Shown here: positions 43,509-52,846 of the stretch, in pieces
Layout: every line of letters starts with the position of its first letter
Numbering within the stretch: the first letter of the stretch is position 1
Assembly: GCA_002482845.1 (NCBI GenBank)
Contig: DLGT01000138.1
Coordinates: 25,509-89,508 of the forward strand
Source of the DNA: Saprospiraceae bacterium UBA7687
GTDB taxonomy: Bacteria; Bacteroidota; Bacteroidia; Chitinophagales; Saprospiraceae
Direction of reading: 5' to 3'
DNA length: 64,000 nt
Notes under the pieces: generated by a model
Database searches by the model: none
The model's input: only the letters and a program-made list of their open reading frames with translations
What the model was told of the DNA's origin: nothing
Made by a program: the position numbers and the translations under genes

Positions 43509-44564
43509 ATGGAGGATATAATCATAATTGGAGCAGGTTTAAGTGGACTGTCAACAGCTTATCGACTTAAGAAAGCAGGAATTAGCTTTAAGATTATAGA
43601 AGCACAAGACCGTTTGGGCGGGCGTATAGAAACCATCTATGGCCAAGATGATACACCTATGGAAATGGGTGCCACTTGGTTTGGTAAAGAACATGTTAAC
43701 CTTTTAGGTTTATTGTCAGAATTCAATATTGGTTATTTTGAACAACATACAGAAGGCATTGCCTTATTTGAAACAATGTCTTTTGAGCCACCACAGCAAT
43801 TCTATGTGCCAGCCAATAGTCATTCAGCTTATAGAATTCAGGGCGGTACTTACAGTATTATTGATGCATTATATCGACATATTGGCAAAGAAAATATTGT
43901 GTTAAATTCCAAAATTATAGAGATTGCAGCAGAGGATAATAAACTTAAACTTACAGATAATTTGGAGAATCATTTTTTCTGTAAATACGTAATTGTTGCC
44001 CTACCACCCAAATTAGCCATTCATTCCATCCAATTTTCTCCAGAATTACCACAAGCACTCATCCAAGTGATGCAGAAAACACAAACTTGGATGAGTGGTT
44101 CCATAAAATTTTCTGTAGAATACAAAAAAGCATTTTGGAAAGACAAAGGTTTTTCAGGAAGTATCTATAGTCAATCAGGGCTAGCTACTGAAATATATGA
44201 TCACACCAATTATGAAGACACAAAATTCGCATTAAAAGGATTTTTAAATGGTTCAGCTTCACATTATACTTTTGCAGAACGAAAAGAAAAAATTATTGAC
44301 CAATTGAAACGCTATTTTGGTAATGAAGCTACCGAATTCATTAGTTATAACGATAAGATTTGGAATGATACATACATCCAACCCAACAATGATACTTTTT
44401 TGCCGCCACATTTTAATAATGGTCATGCTGTATTTGATGAAAGTTATATGAGTAACAAACTTTTCTTTACTGGAACAGAAACCGCAAAAACATTTAGTGG
44501 TTATATGGATGGAGCTATTAAGGCTTCAAACGCAATTGCAGATAGAATTTCAAAAATAATTTAA
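43509..44564 (+). CDS. FAD-dependent amine oxidase family protein
   Basis: 351 aa. Rossmann FAD site IIIIGAGLSGLSTAYRLKKAG, then EAQDRLGGRI (GG motif), and C-terminal FFTGTETAKTFSGYMDGAI, which together mark the monoamine-oxidase/phytoene-desaturase-like superfamily. It is shorter than eukaryotic MAO (about 520 aa) but the N-terminal and C-terminal FAD sites are complete. No N-terminal signal, so cytoplasmic. Substrate unknown. The gene starts ten bases after the MITE-like element, so its promoter may come from that element. Confidence 0.87.
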   Translation: MEDIIIIGAGLSGLSTAYRLKKAGISFKIIEAQDRLGGRIETIYGQDDTPMEMGATWFGKEHVNLLGLLSEFNIGYFEQHTEGIALFETMSFEPPQQFYVPANSHSAYRIQGGTYSIIDALYRHIGKENIVLNSKIIEIAAEDNKLKLTDNLENHFFCKYVIVALPPKLAIHSIQFSPELPQALIQVMQKTQTWMSGSIKFSVEYKKAFWKDKGFSGSIYSQSGLATEIYDHTNYEDTKFALKGFLNGSASHYTFAERKEKIIDQLKRYFGNEATEFISYNDKIWNDTYIQPNNDTFLPPHFNNGHAVFDESYMSNKLFFTGTETAKTFSGYMDGAIKASNAIADRISKII

Positions 44565-44683
44565 ACTAAGTGAAAAGCTTTTGATGACATTAATGATATG
44601 TATGCGCACTCAGGTCCAAAGATCTTTACAGAGATATAATGATTATCAATTGTTTTTGTGAATTTCAACATACCTTAAAATAA

Positions 44684-44718
44684 AAAAGTGTTAGAAAATC
44701 AACTCTTCTAACACTTTT
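44684..44718. terminator. Bidirectional terminator
   Basis: Perfect 13-base stem AAAAGTGTTAGAA (44684-44696) with TTCTAACACTTTT (44706-44718), A and T rich on both sides, between two convergent genes. Confidence 0.8.
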
Positions 44719-44791
44719 ATAATATTTTTAAATGATTCTACACTGCAAAATACTTTTAATAATAATGGAAATATAATAATTCCAATTAAAC

Positions 44792-44842
44792 TGATAATCA
44801 GACGTTTCCCTTCAGGGTCAGGGTAAAAAACGATTGATTATC
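44792..44842 (+). repeat. Dispersed palindromic repeat, copy G
   Basis: TGATAATCAGACGTTT (44792-44807) pairs with the right arm ending GATTGATTATC (to 44842) at about 14 of 16 positions; core CCCTTCAGGGTCAGGGTAAAA. It lies 40 bases past the stop of the minus-strand OmpA gene. Confidence 0.85.
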
Positions 44843-44881
44843 GCTCAATTTGCATTTTTGGTTTACATTTATTAATCAATA

Positions 44882-46906
44882 CTATTTTGCTGGTTCTTCA
44901 GACTTAAGTCTTGATTTTTTTACTTGAATGGTTTGTGGACCTGCCACTATCTTGAATTCTGTACGTCTATTGAGCTGATGCTCATCTTCGCTACACCTAA
45001 CGCCGTCTTTACATCTATTCAATAATTGCTTCTCACCATAACCGACGGTTTTGATACGGTCACCTTGGATACCTTCAGCGACCAACCATTTTTTTGCAGA
45101 ATCTGCCCTCCTTTGAGAAAGCTTTTGGTTATACGCGCCTACTCCCCTACTATCTGTGTGTGATGACAACTCAATCACCATATCAGGATATTGATCCATC
45201 AATTCTATCAAATAAGTCAAATCTTTTTCCGCAGCTGGCAAAATCTTATCATCATCAAGATCATAATAGATATTGTTAAGTCTGATCGGCTCGTTTATAG
45301 CGTATGTTTCTGTATCAGATTCGAATGGTTTAGGTTTCAGGACTACCGTTTTCTTTACAGTATAATCATCAAAAATCCCATTAGTGTTGAATGTAATGGT
45401 ATCTGGATAATAACCTTCTCTTGTCACATAGGCTATATAGGACTTATCAGCATCAAGAAGAAAACCAAAGTTATTTGAAGTGAAATTAGTTTTTGAGTCT
45501 GTCGGGACTTTTTTACCTTTCTCAAATAATTCTACGGTTGCTCCTTCTAAAGGCCCTTTATCGTTAGTCACCAATGTTTGTAAATCTATCACTAAATCTC
45601 TGATTTGGATCAAGTAGATATCGTCACAACAAGTTTCGTTGCCTTTAAAATTCTTTTTGTCTTTGTGTATTCTATTCGAAACTACAAAACCTGCATTTCC
45701 ACTTGCATTAAACCTTAAGAAAGTATCGTCATAAGATGAATTATAATTATAACCCATATTGGTAGGTTCTTCCCATTTCGATCCATTCCACGATGAAAAG
45801 AAATTATCCATTCCACCCATACTCGGATGTCCTGCTGAACTGAAATATAAAGTTCCATCTTTATAGAAAGGTGATTCTTCATTTTTAGATGTGTTGATGA
45901 TAGGGCCAAGATTGATAGGATTGCCATATTTATCACCTGTAATCGGAGAATAATATATATCGTACCCACCTAATCCACCTGGCATGTCAGACACATAGTA
46001 TAACACTTTAGTACCGAAAAGCTCACCTTCGTATGGATGACGTGATCTAAATTCACTATTTACAACATCCAAAGCATAAGGAGTACCCCATTTATCTCCC
46101 ACTCTATTGGATAAGAAAATTTCTGATGTGGACAATCCATTATTAAGTGGTTTTGCTCTAGTAAAATACATTCTTTGGCCATCCGCAGAAAAAGAAACGC
46201 CACCTATATGATACTCTACCCTATTGATGGACTCTTCTAAAGCAGTTGCTTTTGCAAAGTCACCTTGCGGTGTTCTTGCAGCATTATATAATTTAGCGTG
46301 ATAATCTCCTTCTTGACCATCAATGACCGTTGTTGTTTTTGAATTTAAACTAGAAAAATAAAGTGTACCATCAGAATACATAGCAGGTGCTGACTCAGCA
46401 GAAGGAGAGTTTATACTTTCATTAGCAAAACTGACAGCTGCTTCGATGTTTTCAGGATATTTCTCAAGACCTAAAATACCTTTTAATTCTAATTTAGCTT
46501 CATTTCTAAGAGAATCGCTATCTATAATGGATATAAATTCATTTAATGCATCCAAAGCAAGTTTGTATTTACCTTGGAATTTTAATGAACGCGCATAATC
46601 TAATTTGATATCTGTGAACTCTTCTGTTCTATCTTTTTTTAAGATTCTGTCATAACCACGTTCTGCTTTTGGATAGTCGCGTAGCAACATATACAAGTCA
46701 GAAATGGCAATCTGCAAGTATGGGTCTTTACTTTCTTTATATGCTTTATCAAACCACTCAATGGCGTTTTGGTAATCGTAATTAGCGGCCGCAGTTTCGG
46801 CAGTTTCGATCATGGTTTCATAGCTAGTTGCCGTTACGGGTTGTGCATAGGACACAACACTTAGTAAAAACATACTACACAAAAATATAATAAATCTTAA
46901 TGTCAT
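44882..46906 (-). CDS. PorE-type OmpA protein (TPR, PD40 propeller, CRD, OmpA)
   Basis: 674 aa. Signal peptide to about residue 21 (SVVSYAQ), TPR repeats (about 25-150: YDYQNAIEWFDKAYKES), PD40/WD40-like propeller (about 170-430: APAMYSDGTLYFSS, GQRMYFTRAKP), a carboxypeptidase-regulatory-like domain (about 440-520: GPLEGATVELFEKG), and an OmpA C-terminal domain (about 545-665: NNIYYDLDDDKILP, SSHTDSRGVGAYNQKLSQRRA). This domain order is that of PorE of the type IX secretion system, which links the complex to peptidoglycan. Last gene after two PorP/SprF-like genes. Bacteroidota often carry several such paralogues, so it may not be the core T9SS member. Confidence 0.9.
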   Translation of the reverse strand: MTLRFIIFLCSMFLLSVVSYAQPVTATSYETMIETAETAAANYDYQNAIEWFDKAYKESKDPYLQIAISDLYMLLRDYPKAERGYDRILKKDRTEEFTDIKLDYARSLKFQGKYKLALDALNEFISIIDSDSLRNEAKLELKGILGLEKYPENIEAAVSFANESINSPSAESAPAMYSDGTLYFSSLNSKTTTVIDGQEGDYHAKLYNAARTPQGDFAKATALEESINRVEYHIGGVSFSADGQRMYFTRAKPLNNGLSTSEIFLSNRVGDKWGTPYALDVVNSEFRSRHPYEGELFGTKVLYYVSDMPGGLGGYDIYYSPITGDKYGNPINLGPIINTSKNEESPFYKDGTLYFSSAGHPSMGGMDNFFSSWNGSKWEEPTNMGYNYNSSYDDTFLRFNASGNAGFVVSNRIHKDKKNFKGNETCCDDIYLIQIRDLVIDLQTLVTNDKGPLEGATVELFEKGKKVPTDSKTNFTSNNFGFLLDADKSYIAYVTREGYYPDTITFNTNGIFDDYTVKKTVVLKPKPFESDTETYAINEPIRLNNIYYDLDDDKILPAAEKDLTYLIELMDQYPDMVIELSSHTDSRGVGAYNQKLSQRRADSAKKWLVAEGIQGDRIKTVGYGEKQLLNRCKDGVRCSEDEHQLNRRTEFKIVAGPQTIQVKKSRLKSEEPAK

Positions 46907-46950
46907 CTTTTGAGAAATTATTCAGTTCTTTATTTATCTAATAAATTATT

Positions 46951-48054
46951 TTACAGTCTAGGACAGAATATCACAGGTTTTGGCTTCGGCTTTTTGTAAA
47001 TCTTACCCATGTAACTAGCACAGAGTTCGAAACCACCTACATTATTAGATCCCAGGACTGCTGTGGATATATCCATGTCAAAAGCAAAGCCAACTTTAAT
47101 ATCTTTTATGATCGCCCCAGCGTAAAAAATAATAGCCCTAAGATTTCTAGTACCTAGACCTGCTGTCAGCTTAAGGTCCTTTTCTGGATCTAACTGGTAT
47201 GTAGCATGAGTATTCACATTAAACGCAGTTGCTGGACCAAGGTTATAATAGTAAAATCCAGGGATGATATTTACCCTTTTGTTGATGGTCATATCGTATT
47301 CTCCATGAAAATTTATACCTCGATATTTATTTTCTGTTGAGTCAACAGTCTTGACAAAACTAACCACTGGAGCAAAAAGGCCTTCTAGTGCAATACCTAA
47401 TTTTAGATCTGAGTTTTTTCTTCTAGCATTAAATAATATCCCTGAACTCCAGTCTTTTAAACCTAAAGATATTCTTTCATTCGGATCGGTTCCAGAGCCG
47501 CCACCTTGACCTTGATTACTGTTAAACTCCTGTATATCTTTATCTATCTCCTTAGCTTGAGGAAATACCCTTGCATCATTTTGGGTAAGCATATTATAAC
47601 CTCTATTTCCACTCGAATATTGAATACCAAGTGTCAAAATATTCGTTTGTTTTTTGTCCAACGATAAGTGATAGGCCAAACCTGCTTTTATAAAAGTCAT
47701 GGTTTGTAGCGCACTTGGATTTATTGTGGTTTCATTAGGAGGAGTAAGACTTCCACCTGAACTTCCAATTATATCCGCTTGTACGCCTACTCCTATCCAG
47801 TCCTGCTTTCTTATTCCCCTAATGATAGGAGCATCGGCAGATACTGTAAGTGTTCTAAAAGGACGGGGTGTGATGGCAGCTTGTTTATCTGAAAAAATAC
47901 CACTGACCCTATATGATCCTGAAAATGCACCTGCATTTGCTGGATTTACATTGAGTGGCGTAAATTGATAGTAAGAAAAATGGAGATCTTGACCTATCAA
48001 ATACACATTCAAACAACTGATTAACAATACTATATGTAAAATTTTAAACCGCAT
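46951..48054 (-). CDS. PorP/SprF family type IX secretion membrane protein
   Basis: 367 aa. Signal peptide (ISCLNVYLIGQ) then the family opening FSYYQFTPLNVNPANAGAFSGSYRVSG. PorP/SprF proteins are outer-membrane barrels needed for T9SS or for docking its cargo; strand-like segments continue to the end (VGFAFDMDISTA, GGFELCASYMG). A Gly/Asp-rich loop near residue 170 (NQGQGGGSGTDPNE) is probably surface exposed. Lies 44 bases before the PorE-like gene, typical of PorP-OmpA pairs. Confidence 0.9.
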   Translation of the reverse strand: MRFKILHIVLLISCLNVYLIGQDLHFSYYQFTPLNVNPANAGAFSGSYRVSGIFSDKQAAITPRPFRTLTVSADAPIIRGIRKQDWIGVGVQADIIGSSGGSLTPPNETTINPSALQTMTFIKAGLAYHLSLDKKQTNILTLGIQYSSGNRGYNMLTQNDARVFPQAKEIDKDIQEFNSNQGQGGGSGTDPNERISLGLKDWSSGILFNARRKNSDLKLGIALEGLFAPVVSFVKTVDSTENKYRGINFHGEYDMTINKRVNIIPGFYYYNLGPATAFNVNTHATYQLDPEKDLKLTAGLGTRNLRAIIFYAGAIIKDIKVGFAFDMDISTAVLGSNNVGGFELCASYMGKIYKKPKPKPVIFCPRL

Positions 48055-48253
48055 ATTACCGGATATTTTATTTGTTTAGACCACGAAAGATAAGGCAATT
48101 TTTTAATATCAAACAAAAAACACCCATTTTAACAGTATTTTTTAGCAGAATAGTCTCTTAGCCGCCACATTTTTGCATTTTTATTGTAATGTTAAAGCTT
48201 ACCAACTTTAAATCACAGCTTTTCTTGATTTGTTAAGATCTGAAACCTATAAC

Positions 48254-49303
48254 TTACTTATCTTTTTTAGCCAATCCTGTGTACGATGCTTCAAGTTCAA
48301 TTCCGCTTTGAATGTTTGAGAATTGGTCATTAGATGTTTTGTTTATATCATAAGCAAGACTTAAGTTTACACCCCTAAAGACGCCTCCTGCGTAGATGAT
48401 TGTCCTCTTGATATCCGTGATCCCCAATCCTAGATATACTTTAGATATTTTTTCTTTATTTATCCAGTAGGAAACATTGGTATTGATATTCAACAACTTT
48501 GAAAACTCAAAATTTGAATAAAAGAATCCTGGCGTCAGACTGATATTTTTATAGACATCGATATCATAAGACCCATGTGCATTAAAACCATATCGATTTA
48601 AAATTGGCTTTGTAGGCAGAGTGGCCAACACACTATTTAATCTGTAAGTAGATATCCCAAATGATTTTGTTTGATGTCCAATGGTAGATTTGTACAACAA
48701 ACCGACCGACCAATTGCTTTTTTCTGTTCTATCGTAAAATGTAGTATTTTGGAGATTAAATAAATCAATATCCGGGTCTCCTATTGGATTAACAGTCAAT
48801 ATCGAAGGTTCTATAGGCTCTTCAACAAAATACCTTGAATCCGAATTATACTGAATTCCAAAAGACAAAAAGTCTGTAGCAGCAGCATTTAGACTATAAT
48901 GATACGCTGCTCCAAAGGAGTAATTAGTACCATTTGGTAAAGGTTTTGGGAAAGGATAAAAACCTCCAAACCCTATCAAATCCACACTCACCCCAATTCC
49001 AACTTTGTCATTACTCTTAAATCCCTTCATAATGGTGTATTCAGAAAAGAAATTAAGTTGTGTCGATGCCAATCTATAAACATCATTAAACTTATCACCA
49101 ATCATGGATGATAACCTAAACAAACCATCTGATCCCGCAAGCGCAGGATTAACAGCTAAAGGTGTAAACTGATAATTGGAATATTGAAAATTTTGATTTT
49201 TGTTTATTGTAACAGGAGGTAATATCTGAGCTTCTACAACACACATTTGAAATAATGCAACTATAAAACCAAAAGCGACTTGTAATAATTTAATGTTTTT
49301 CAT
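48254..49303 (-). CDS. PorP/SprF family type IX secretion membrane protein
   Basis: 349 aa from the ATG at 49303; the frame extends 37 codons further but the signal peptide KNIKLLQVAFGFIVALFQMCVVEAQ-like start sits at 49303, and a TACTTTTG -7 box at 49332-49339 lies between the two possible starts. Family opening FQYSNYQFTPLAVNPALAGSDGLFRLSS. A paralogue of the next gene, so the pair probably arose by tandem duplication. An outer-membrane barrel expected. The gene is divergent from the DUF2279 gene, with the promoters back to back. Confidence 0.88.
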   Translation of the reverse strand: MKNIKLLQVAFGFIVALFQMCVVEAQILPPVTINKNQNFQYSNYQFTPLAVNPALAGSDGLFRLSSMIGDKFNDVYRLASTQLNFFSEYTIMKGFKSNDKVGIGVSVDLIGFGGFYPFPKPLPNGTNYSFGAAYHYSLNAAATDFLSFGIQYNSDSRYFVEEPIEPSILTVNPIGDPDIDLFNLQNTTFYDRTEKSNWSVGLLYKSTIGHQTKSFGISTYRLNSVLATLPTKPILNRYGFNAHGSYDIDVYKNISLTPGFFYSNFEFSKLLNINTNVSYWINKEKISKVYLGLGITDIKRTIIYAGGVFRGVNLSLAYDINKTSNDQFSNIQSGIELEASYTGLAKKDK

Positions 49304-49331
49304 GGGAAGATTTATTCCGTTGTTTAAGGTG

Positions 49332-49339
49332 CAAAAGTA
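49332..49339 (-). promoter_or_regulatory. -7 box TACTTTTG for the PorP/SprF gene
   Basis: CAAAAGTA on the plus strand, 28 bases before the ATG at 49303. A possible -33 (CAAC, 49357-49360) is about 17 bases further. Confidence 0.45.
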
Positions 49340-49438
49340 ATTAAAAAAACAATATACAACATACCGGTTGTGTAAAATTATCCACACTGTCTTCCTTAAA
49401 CGTATTTTAACCATAAAATGACATTGATTTAAGGTTGA

Positions 49439-50437
49439 TTGAATACCTTTGTGAAAACTTTTAATTTGAAAAGCAAGTATTGTTTACTTACCATTTCATT
49501 TATACTAATGATACAAATGTTAGGAAAGACTCAATCTTTTCTGATACCTTCTGACACTTTGCATAAAAAGCGATACAATACTGCACTAATTTTTACAGCT
49601 ACCACATACACAGCATTTTCCATAGGCCTTTACAACACATGGTATAAAAAATTTGACCAAGAACCTTTTCACCTTTTTAATGATTGGGCAGAATGGGGAC
49701 ATATGGACAAATTAGGTCATATCCATACCGCCTACCTCCAAGGTGTGCTATGTTACCAAGGTGCACGATGGACTGGATTAAGCAAAAAAAAGAGCTTACT
49801 CACAGGTATGGTTTGTGGCACATTATTTCAGTCTACAATAGAAGTCATGGATGGTTTCTCATCAAAATGGGGCTTTTCTATACCAGATATGGCTGCCAAC
49901 TTGACGGGAACTAGCATTTTTGCATTGCAACAACATTATTGGGACGAACAGCGCATTTCCATCAAAGTTTCTTCTATTCCCCAAAGCTATTCACGAGAGT
50001 TATTTAATGCTAGCAACGGTAAAGCAGCAACTTCTGCCTTTGACCGAGCTAATGATTTATTTGGTGCCAATTTTTTTGAAAGATTCCTTAAGGATTATAA
50101 TGCACAGACCTATTGGGCATCTGTGAATGTACATTCCTTTCTGCACGAAGGAAATAAATGGCCAAAATGGCTGAATCTCGCCGTCGGTCATAGTGCTGAA
50201 AACATGTATGGCGGATATAACAATACTTGGGAAAAAGATGGATTTACCTTTTCTTTGGATGATAAATACCCAAGATATCATCAGTTTTACCTAGGATTTG
50301 ACGTGGATCTACCCAAATTAAACCCCAAAAATCCACTGTTAAAAACAATATGTTCGGTGTTCAATATTTTTAAAATACCGTCTCCTGCATTAGAAATAAA
50401 TACGCAAGGCCAGATCAAGTTCCATTTATTGAGGTAA
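49439..50437 (+). CDS. DUF2279 family exported protein
   Basis: Up to 332 aa. DUF2279/YfiM-like proteins are predicted envelope proteins of unknown role. Visible: a signal-like hydrophobic segment (KYCLLTISFILMIQMLG), a pair of membrane-associated stretches, and the conserved AEWGHMDKLGHIHTAYLQG with several His, then ESTIEVMDGFSSKWGFSIPDMAANLTG, the family core. The start is unsettled: TTG 49439, GTG 49451 and TTG 49466 are in frame and none is ATG. A TACCTTTG box overlaps 49444-49451, which would favour the TTG at 49466; the span given is the longest. Confidence 0.82.
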   Translation: MNTFVKTFNLKSKYCLLTISFILMIQMLGKTQSFLIPSDTLHKKRYNTALIFTATTYTAFSIGLYNTWYKKFDQEPFHLFNDWAEWGHMDKLGHIHTAYLQGVLCYQGARWTGLSKKKSLLTGMVCGTLFQSTIEVMDGFSSKWGFSIPDMAANLTGTSIFALQQHYWDEQRISIKVSSIPQSYSRELFNASNGKAATSAFDRANDLFGANFFERFLKDYNAQTYWASVNVHSFLHEGNKWPKWLNLAVGHSAENMYGGYNNTWEKDGFTFSLDDKYPRYHQFYLGFDVDLPKLNPKNPLLKTICSVFNIFKIPSPALEINTQGQIKFHLLR

Positions 50438-50462
50438 AGGTTAAGATTGAGATTAAGGTTAA

Positions 50463-50526
50463 GTACCCTTAGGTACGAAATATCGGTAGAAAAAAATAAA
50501 TTCCATGCGTTAAGTCCCGTAGGGAC
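50463..50526. repeat. Paired short hairpins GTACCcttaGGTAC and GTCCCgtaGGGAC
   Basis: The first is at 50463-50476, the second at 50514-50526; both are followed by ACGA-A/G-A and preceded by AA or TTAA. Such CCCGTAGGGACGA units are familiar as interspersed repeats in Bacteroidota genomes. Confidence 0.55.
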
Positions 50527-50730
50527 GAGACATTTGATCAGCCACGTTGTCCAAAGTCTGTGACTTTTGGACGAATATATTGTGGCTCTCCTGACCGAAG
50601 AATAATGAACTTGATTGTAAAAAACCCGCTGGAACTTAACATGAACTCCATACTTTCTCCATTCATACTCCCTACTTACTCCGTATCAACTCCCTACATG
50701 CTCCGTAGCTAACCCGTAGATAATAGCACC

Positions 50731-50827
50731 ATACTCCCACTATACTCCCACTGAGTTCCCACTGCATTCCGACCGAGTTCCCACTGAGTTCCCACGAGTT
50801 CCCACTGAATTCCCACTAGATCCCACT
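50731..50827. repeat. 11-bp tandem repeat, about nine units
   Basis: Units of the form GAGTTCCCACT (variants ATACTCCCACT, GAATTCCCACT, GCATTCCGACC) in register, two units one base short. Similar CTCC-rich, looser sequence extends left to about 50650. Confidence 0.75.
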
Positions 50828-50930
50828 GATGCATTAAAGTATCAGTCTAGTTGCATTAAAGTATCATATACAAAAAGTCGTAGTGAAATTAGTAATTAAT
50901 TCTAATGAGCAAATCGAGCAAATAGTTTAA

Positions 50931-52703
50931 TCATTCAATATTCACCCACAACTTTTTCAGACTGACACCAACAAAAAGTGCTATTACAAATGCTATAGCA
51001 GCATTTGCCATCTGTCCATAGATAATGTATCCTGTACCAAACAGAAGGGAATAAATACCTATACACCCTAAAAACATCATGAGCACTTCAGTAGAAAGTT
51101 TACCTGTTTTGGTATGTTCTTGTGTGATAGATCCGTTTGCCATGCCTTGAGAAATTACGGGTTTCCATCCCATTCCATGTGGTCTGATAGTCTTATAGAA
51201 TTGTATTAAGACTTTACCATCCGTAGGCTTTGTGACTAAAGCGGTTACTACCCATGCAATAGTTGTGAGTAGAACACCGATCACTAGTTTTTCGTGAGAT
51301 GCCAATTGGTCTTTGACACCTATTTCCATAATTACAGCTATTACAAACGAGACAATCATGGCAACGATTTCACTCATTGCATTAATTCTCCACCAAAACC
51401 ATCTTAAAATAAACAAAAGTCCTGTACCTGCACCTATTTGCAAAAGTATATTAAAAGCTTGTAATGCATTTGTCAACAATAAAGCAAAGATCGCAGCCAA
51501 AATCATCAGAACAACGGTAGAAATCCTACCCACATTTACCAATTCTGTTTCTTTTGCCATTGGATTAACAAAACGTTGGTAAAAATCATTTACAATATAA
51601 GAACTACCCCAATTCAAATGTGTACTTATAGTCGACATCAATGCCGCTATCAATGCAGCTATCACGATACCTAACAAACCAGCCGGAAGAAAAGAAAGCA
51701 TAGCTGAAAAAGCTAAGTCGTCCTTAACAAAAGCAGGATTTATTCCAGGGAAAGCGGTTTGAATGGAATCTAATGTTGGAAAAACAATCAAAGATGCCAA
51801 TGCTATCAAAATCCACGGCCAAGGTCGCAAAGCATAATGTGCCACATTAAATAGAAGGGTTGCCGCAATAGCATTTTTTTCATTTCTTGCTGATAACATT
51901 CTTTGCGCTATATAACCTCCACCTCCAGGTTCAGCACCTGGATACCATACACTCCACCATTGCACTGCTATGGGAATAATGAGCAAAGGTACTAAGACTT
52001 CCATATTATTAAAATCTGGTAGAAAATCTAATTTAGGCGTCACCGAAGGATGGGACAATAGGTTAGAAAGTCCGCCTATTTCAGGCATATTTACGATATA
52101 AACACTTGCCCATATCATACCTATCATAGCCAAAGTAAACTGAAAAAAGTCCGTATAAATGACACCTTTAAATCCTCCTATAGATGAATAGATCACAGTT
52201 ACAACAGATACAATCAATACCGTCGTGACAGGTGATAATCCCAATAGGATTCCACTTATCTTAATACCCGCTAGCATGACCGTTGCCATGATCATGACAT
52301 TAAAAAACACACCCAAATATATGGCTCGGAACCCACGCAAAAAGCTAGCTTCCCAACCACTATATCTCATCTCATAAAACTCCAAATCTGTCGTGATGCC
52401 CGAACGTCTCCACAATTTTGCATAGACAAAAACAGTCAACATTCCAGTCAACAAAAAAGCCCACCAAGCCCAGTTACCCGCTACGCCACTAGTCCTAACA
52501 ATATCTGTGACAAGATTGGGGGTATCAGCAGAAAAAGTCGTCGCCACCATAGAAACGCCTAATAACCACCAAGGCATACTTCGCCCACCTAAAAAAAACT
52601 CAGAACTACTAGTTCCAGATTTTCTAGAGACCAAAAGTCCTACAATCATAGTAATAATAAAAAATAGCGCTATAACTACCCAATCCACAATGGCTAAATG
52701 CAT
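50931..52703 (-). CDS. Sodium:solute symporter family protein
   Basis: 590 aa with about 14 membrane segments. SSS-family transporter using the sodium gradient to import a small organic solute. Visible: VDWVVIALFFIITMIVGLLVSR, SSSEFFLGGRSMPWW (family motif), FSADTPNLVTDIVR, and the core SIGGFKGVIYTDFFQFTL; the GGG-YIAQRMLSARNEK loop is typical of Bacteroidota members. Substrate cannot be told; no catabolic genes adjoin it. Standing alone, with a gene-free repeat-rich region after its stop. Confidence 0.92.
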   Translation of the reverse strand: MHLAIVDWVVIALFFIITMIVGLLVSRKSGTSSSEFFLGGRSMPWWLLGVSMVATTFSADTPNLVTDIVRTSGVAGNWAWWAFLLTGMLTVFVYAKLWRRSGITTDLEFYEMRYSGWEASFLRGFRAIYLGVFFNVMIMATVMLAGIKISGILLGLSPVTTVLIVSVVTVIYSSIGGFKGVIYTDFFQFTLAMIGMIWASVYIVNMPEIGGLSNLLSHPSVTPKLDFLPDFNNMEVLVPLLIIPIAVQWWSVWYPGAEPGGGGYIAQRMLSARNEKNAIAATLLFNVAHYALRPWPWILIALASLIVFPTLDSIQTAFPGINPAFVKDDLAFSAMLSFLPAGLLGIVIAALIAALMSTISTHLNWGSSYIVNDFYQRFVNPMAKETELVNVGRISTVVLMILAAIFALLLTNALQAFNILLQIGAGTGLLFILRWFWWRINAMSEIVAMIVSFVIAVIMEIGVKDQLASHEKLVIGVLLTTIAWVVTALVTKPTDGKVLIQFYKTIRPHGMGWKPVISQGMANGSITQEHTKTGKLSTEVLMMFLGCIGIYSLLFGTGYIIYGQMANAAIAFVIALFVGVSLKKLWVNIE

Positions 52704-52846
52704 GATAATTCGTTTTGATGGGTGAAAGTTAGATGATATTATTTATACAAAAAAATTTATCCATCATGTTTTGTATTTATAGCATAATTGGTTGATATTT
52801 TTATTAAAAGATCGAACTTTGATGACTTAGCTTTCGTTAAAAGGAT

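Larger units (their letters stand above)
44565..44881. other. Convergent intergenic region
   Basis: Holds a bidirectional terminator and copy G of the dispersed repeat; no gene. Confidence 0.7.
50438..50930. other. Gene-free region packed with short repeats
   Basis: Contains two small hairpins (50463-50526), an 11-bp tandem array (50731-50827) and a duplicated TGCATTAAAGTATCA (about 50830-50865). No gene. Confidence 0.6.
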
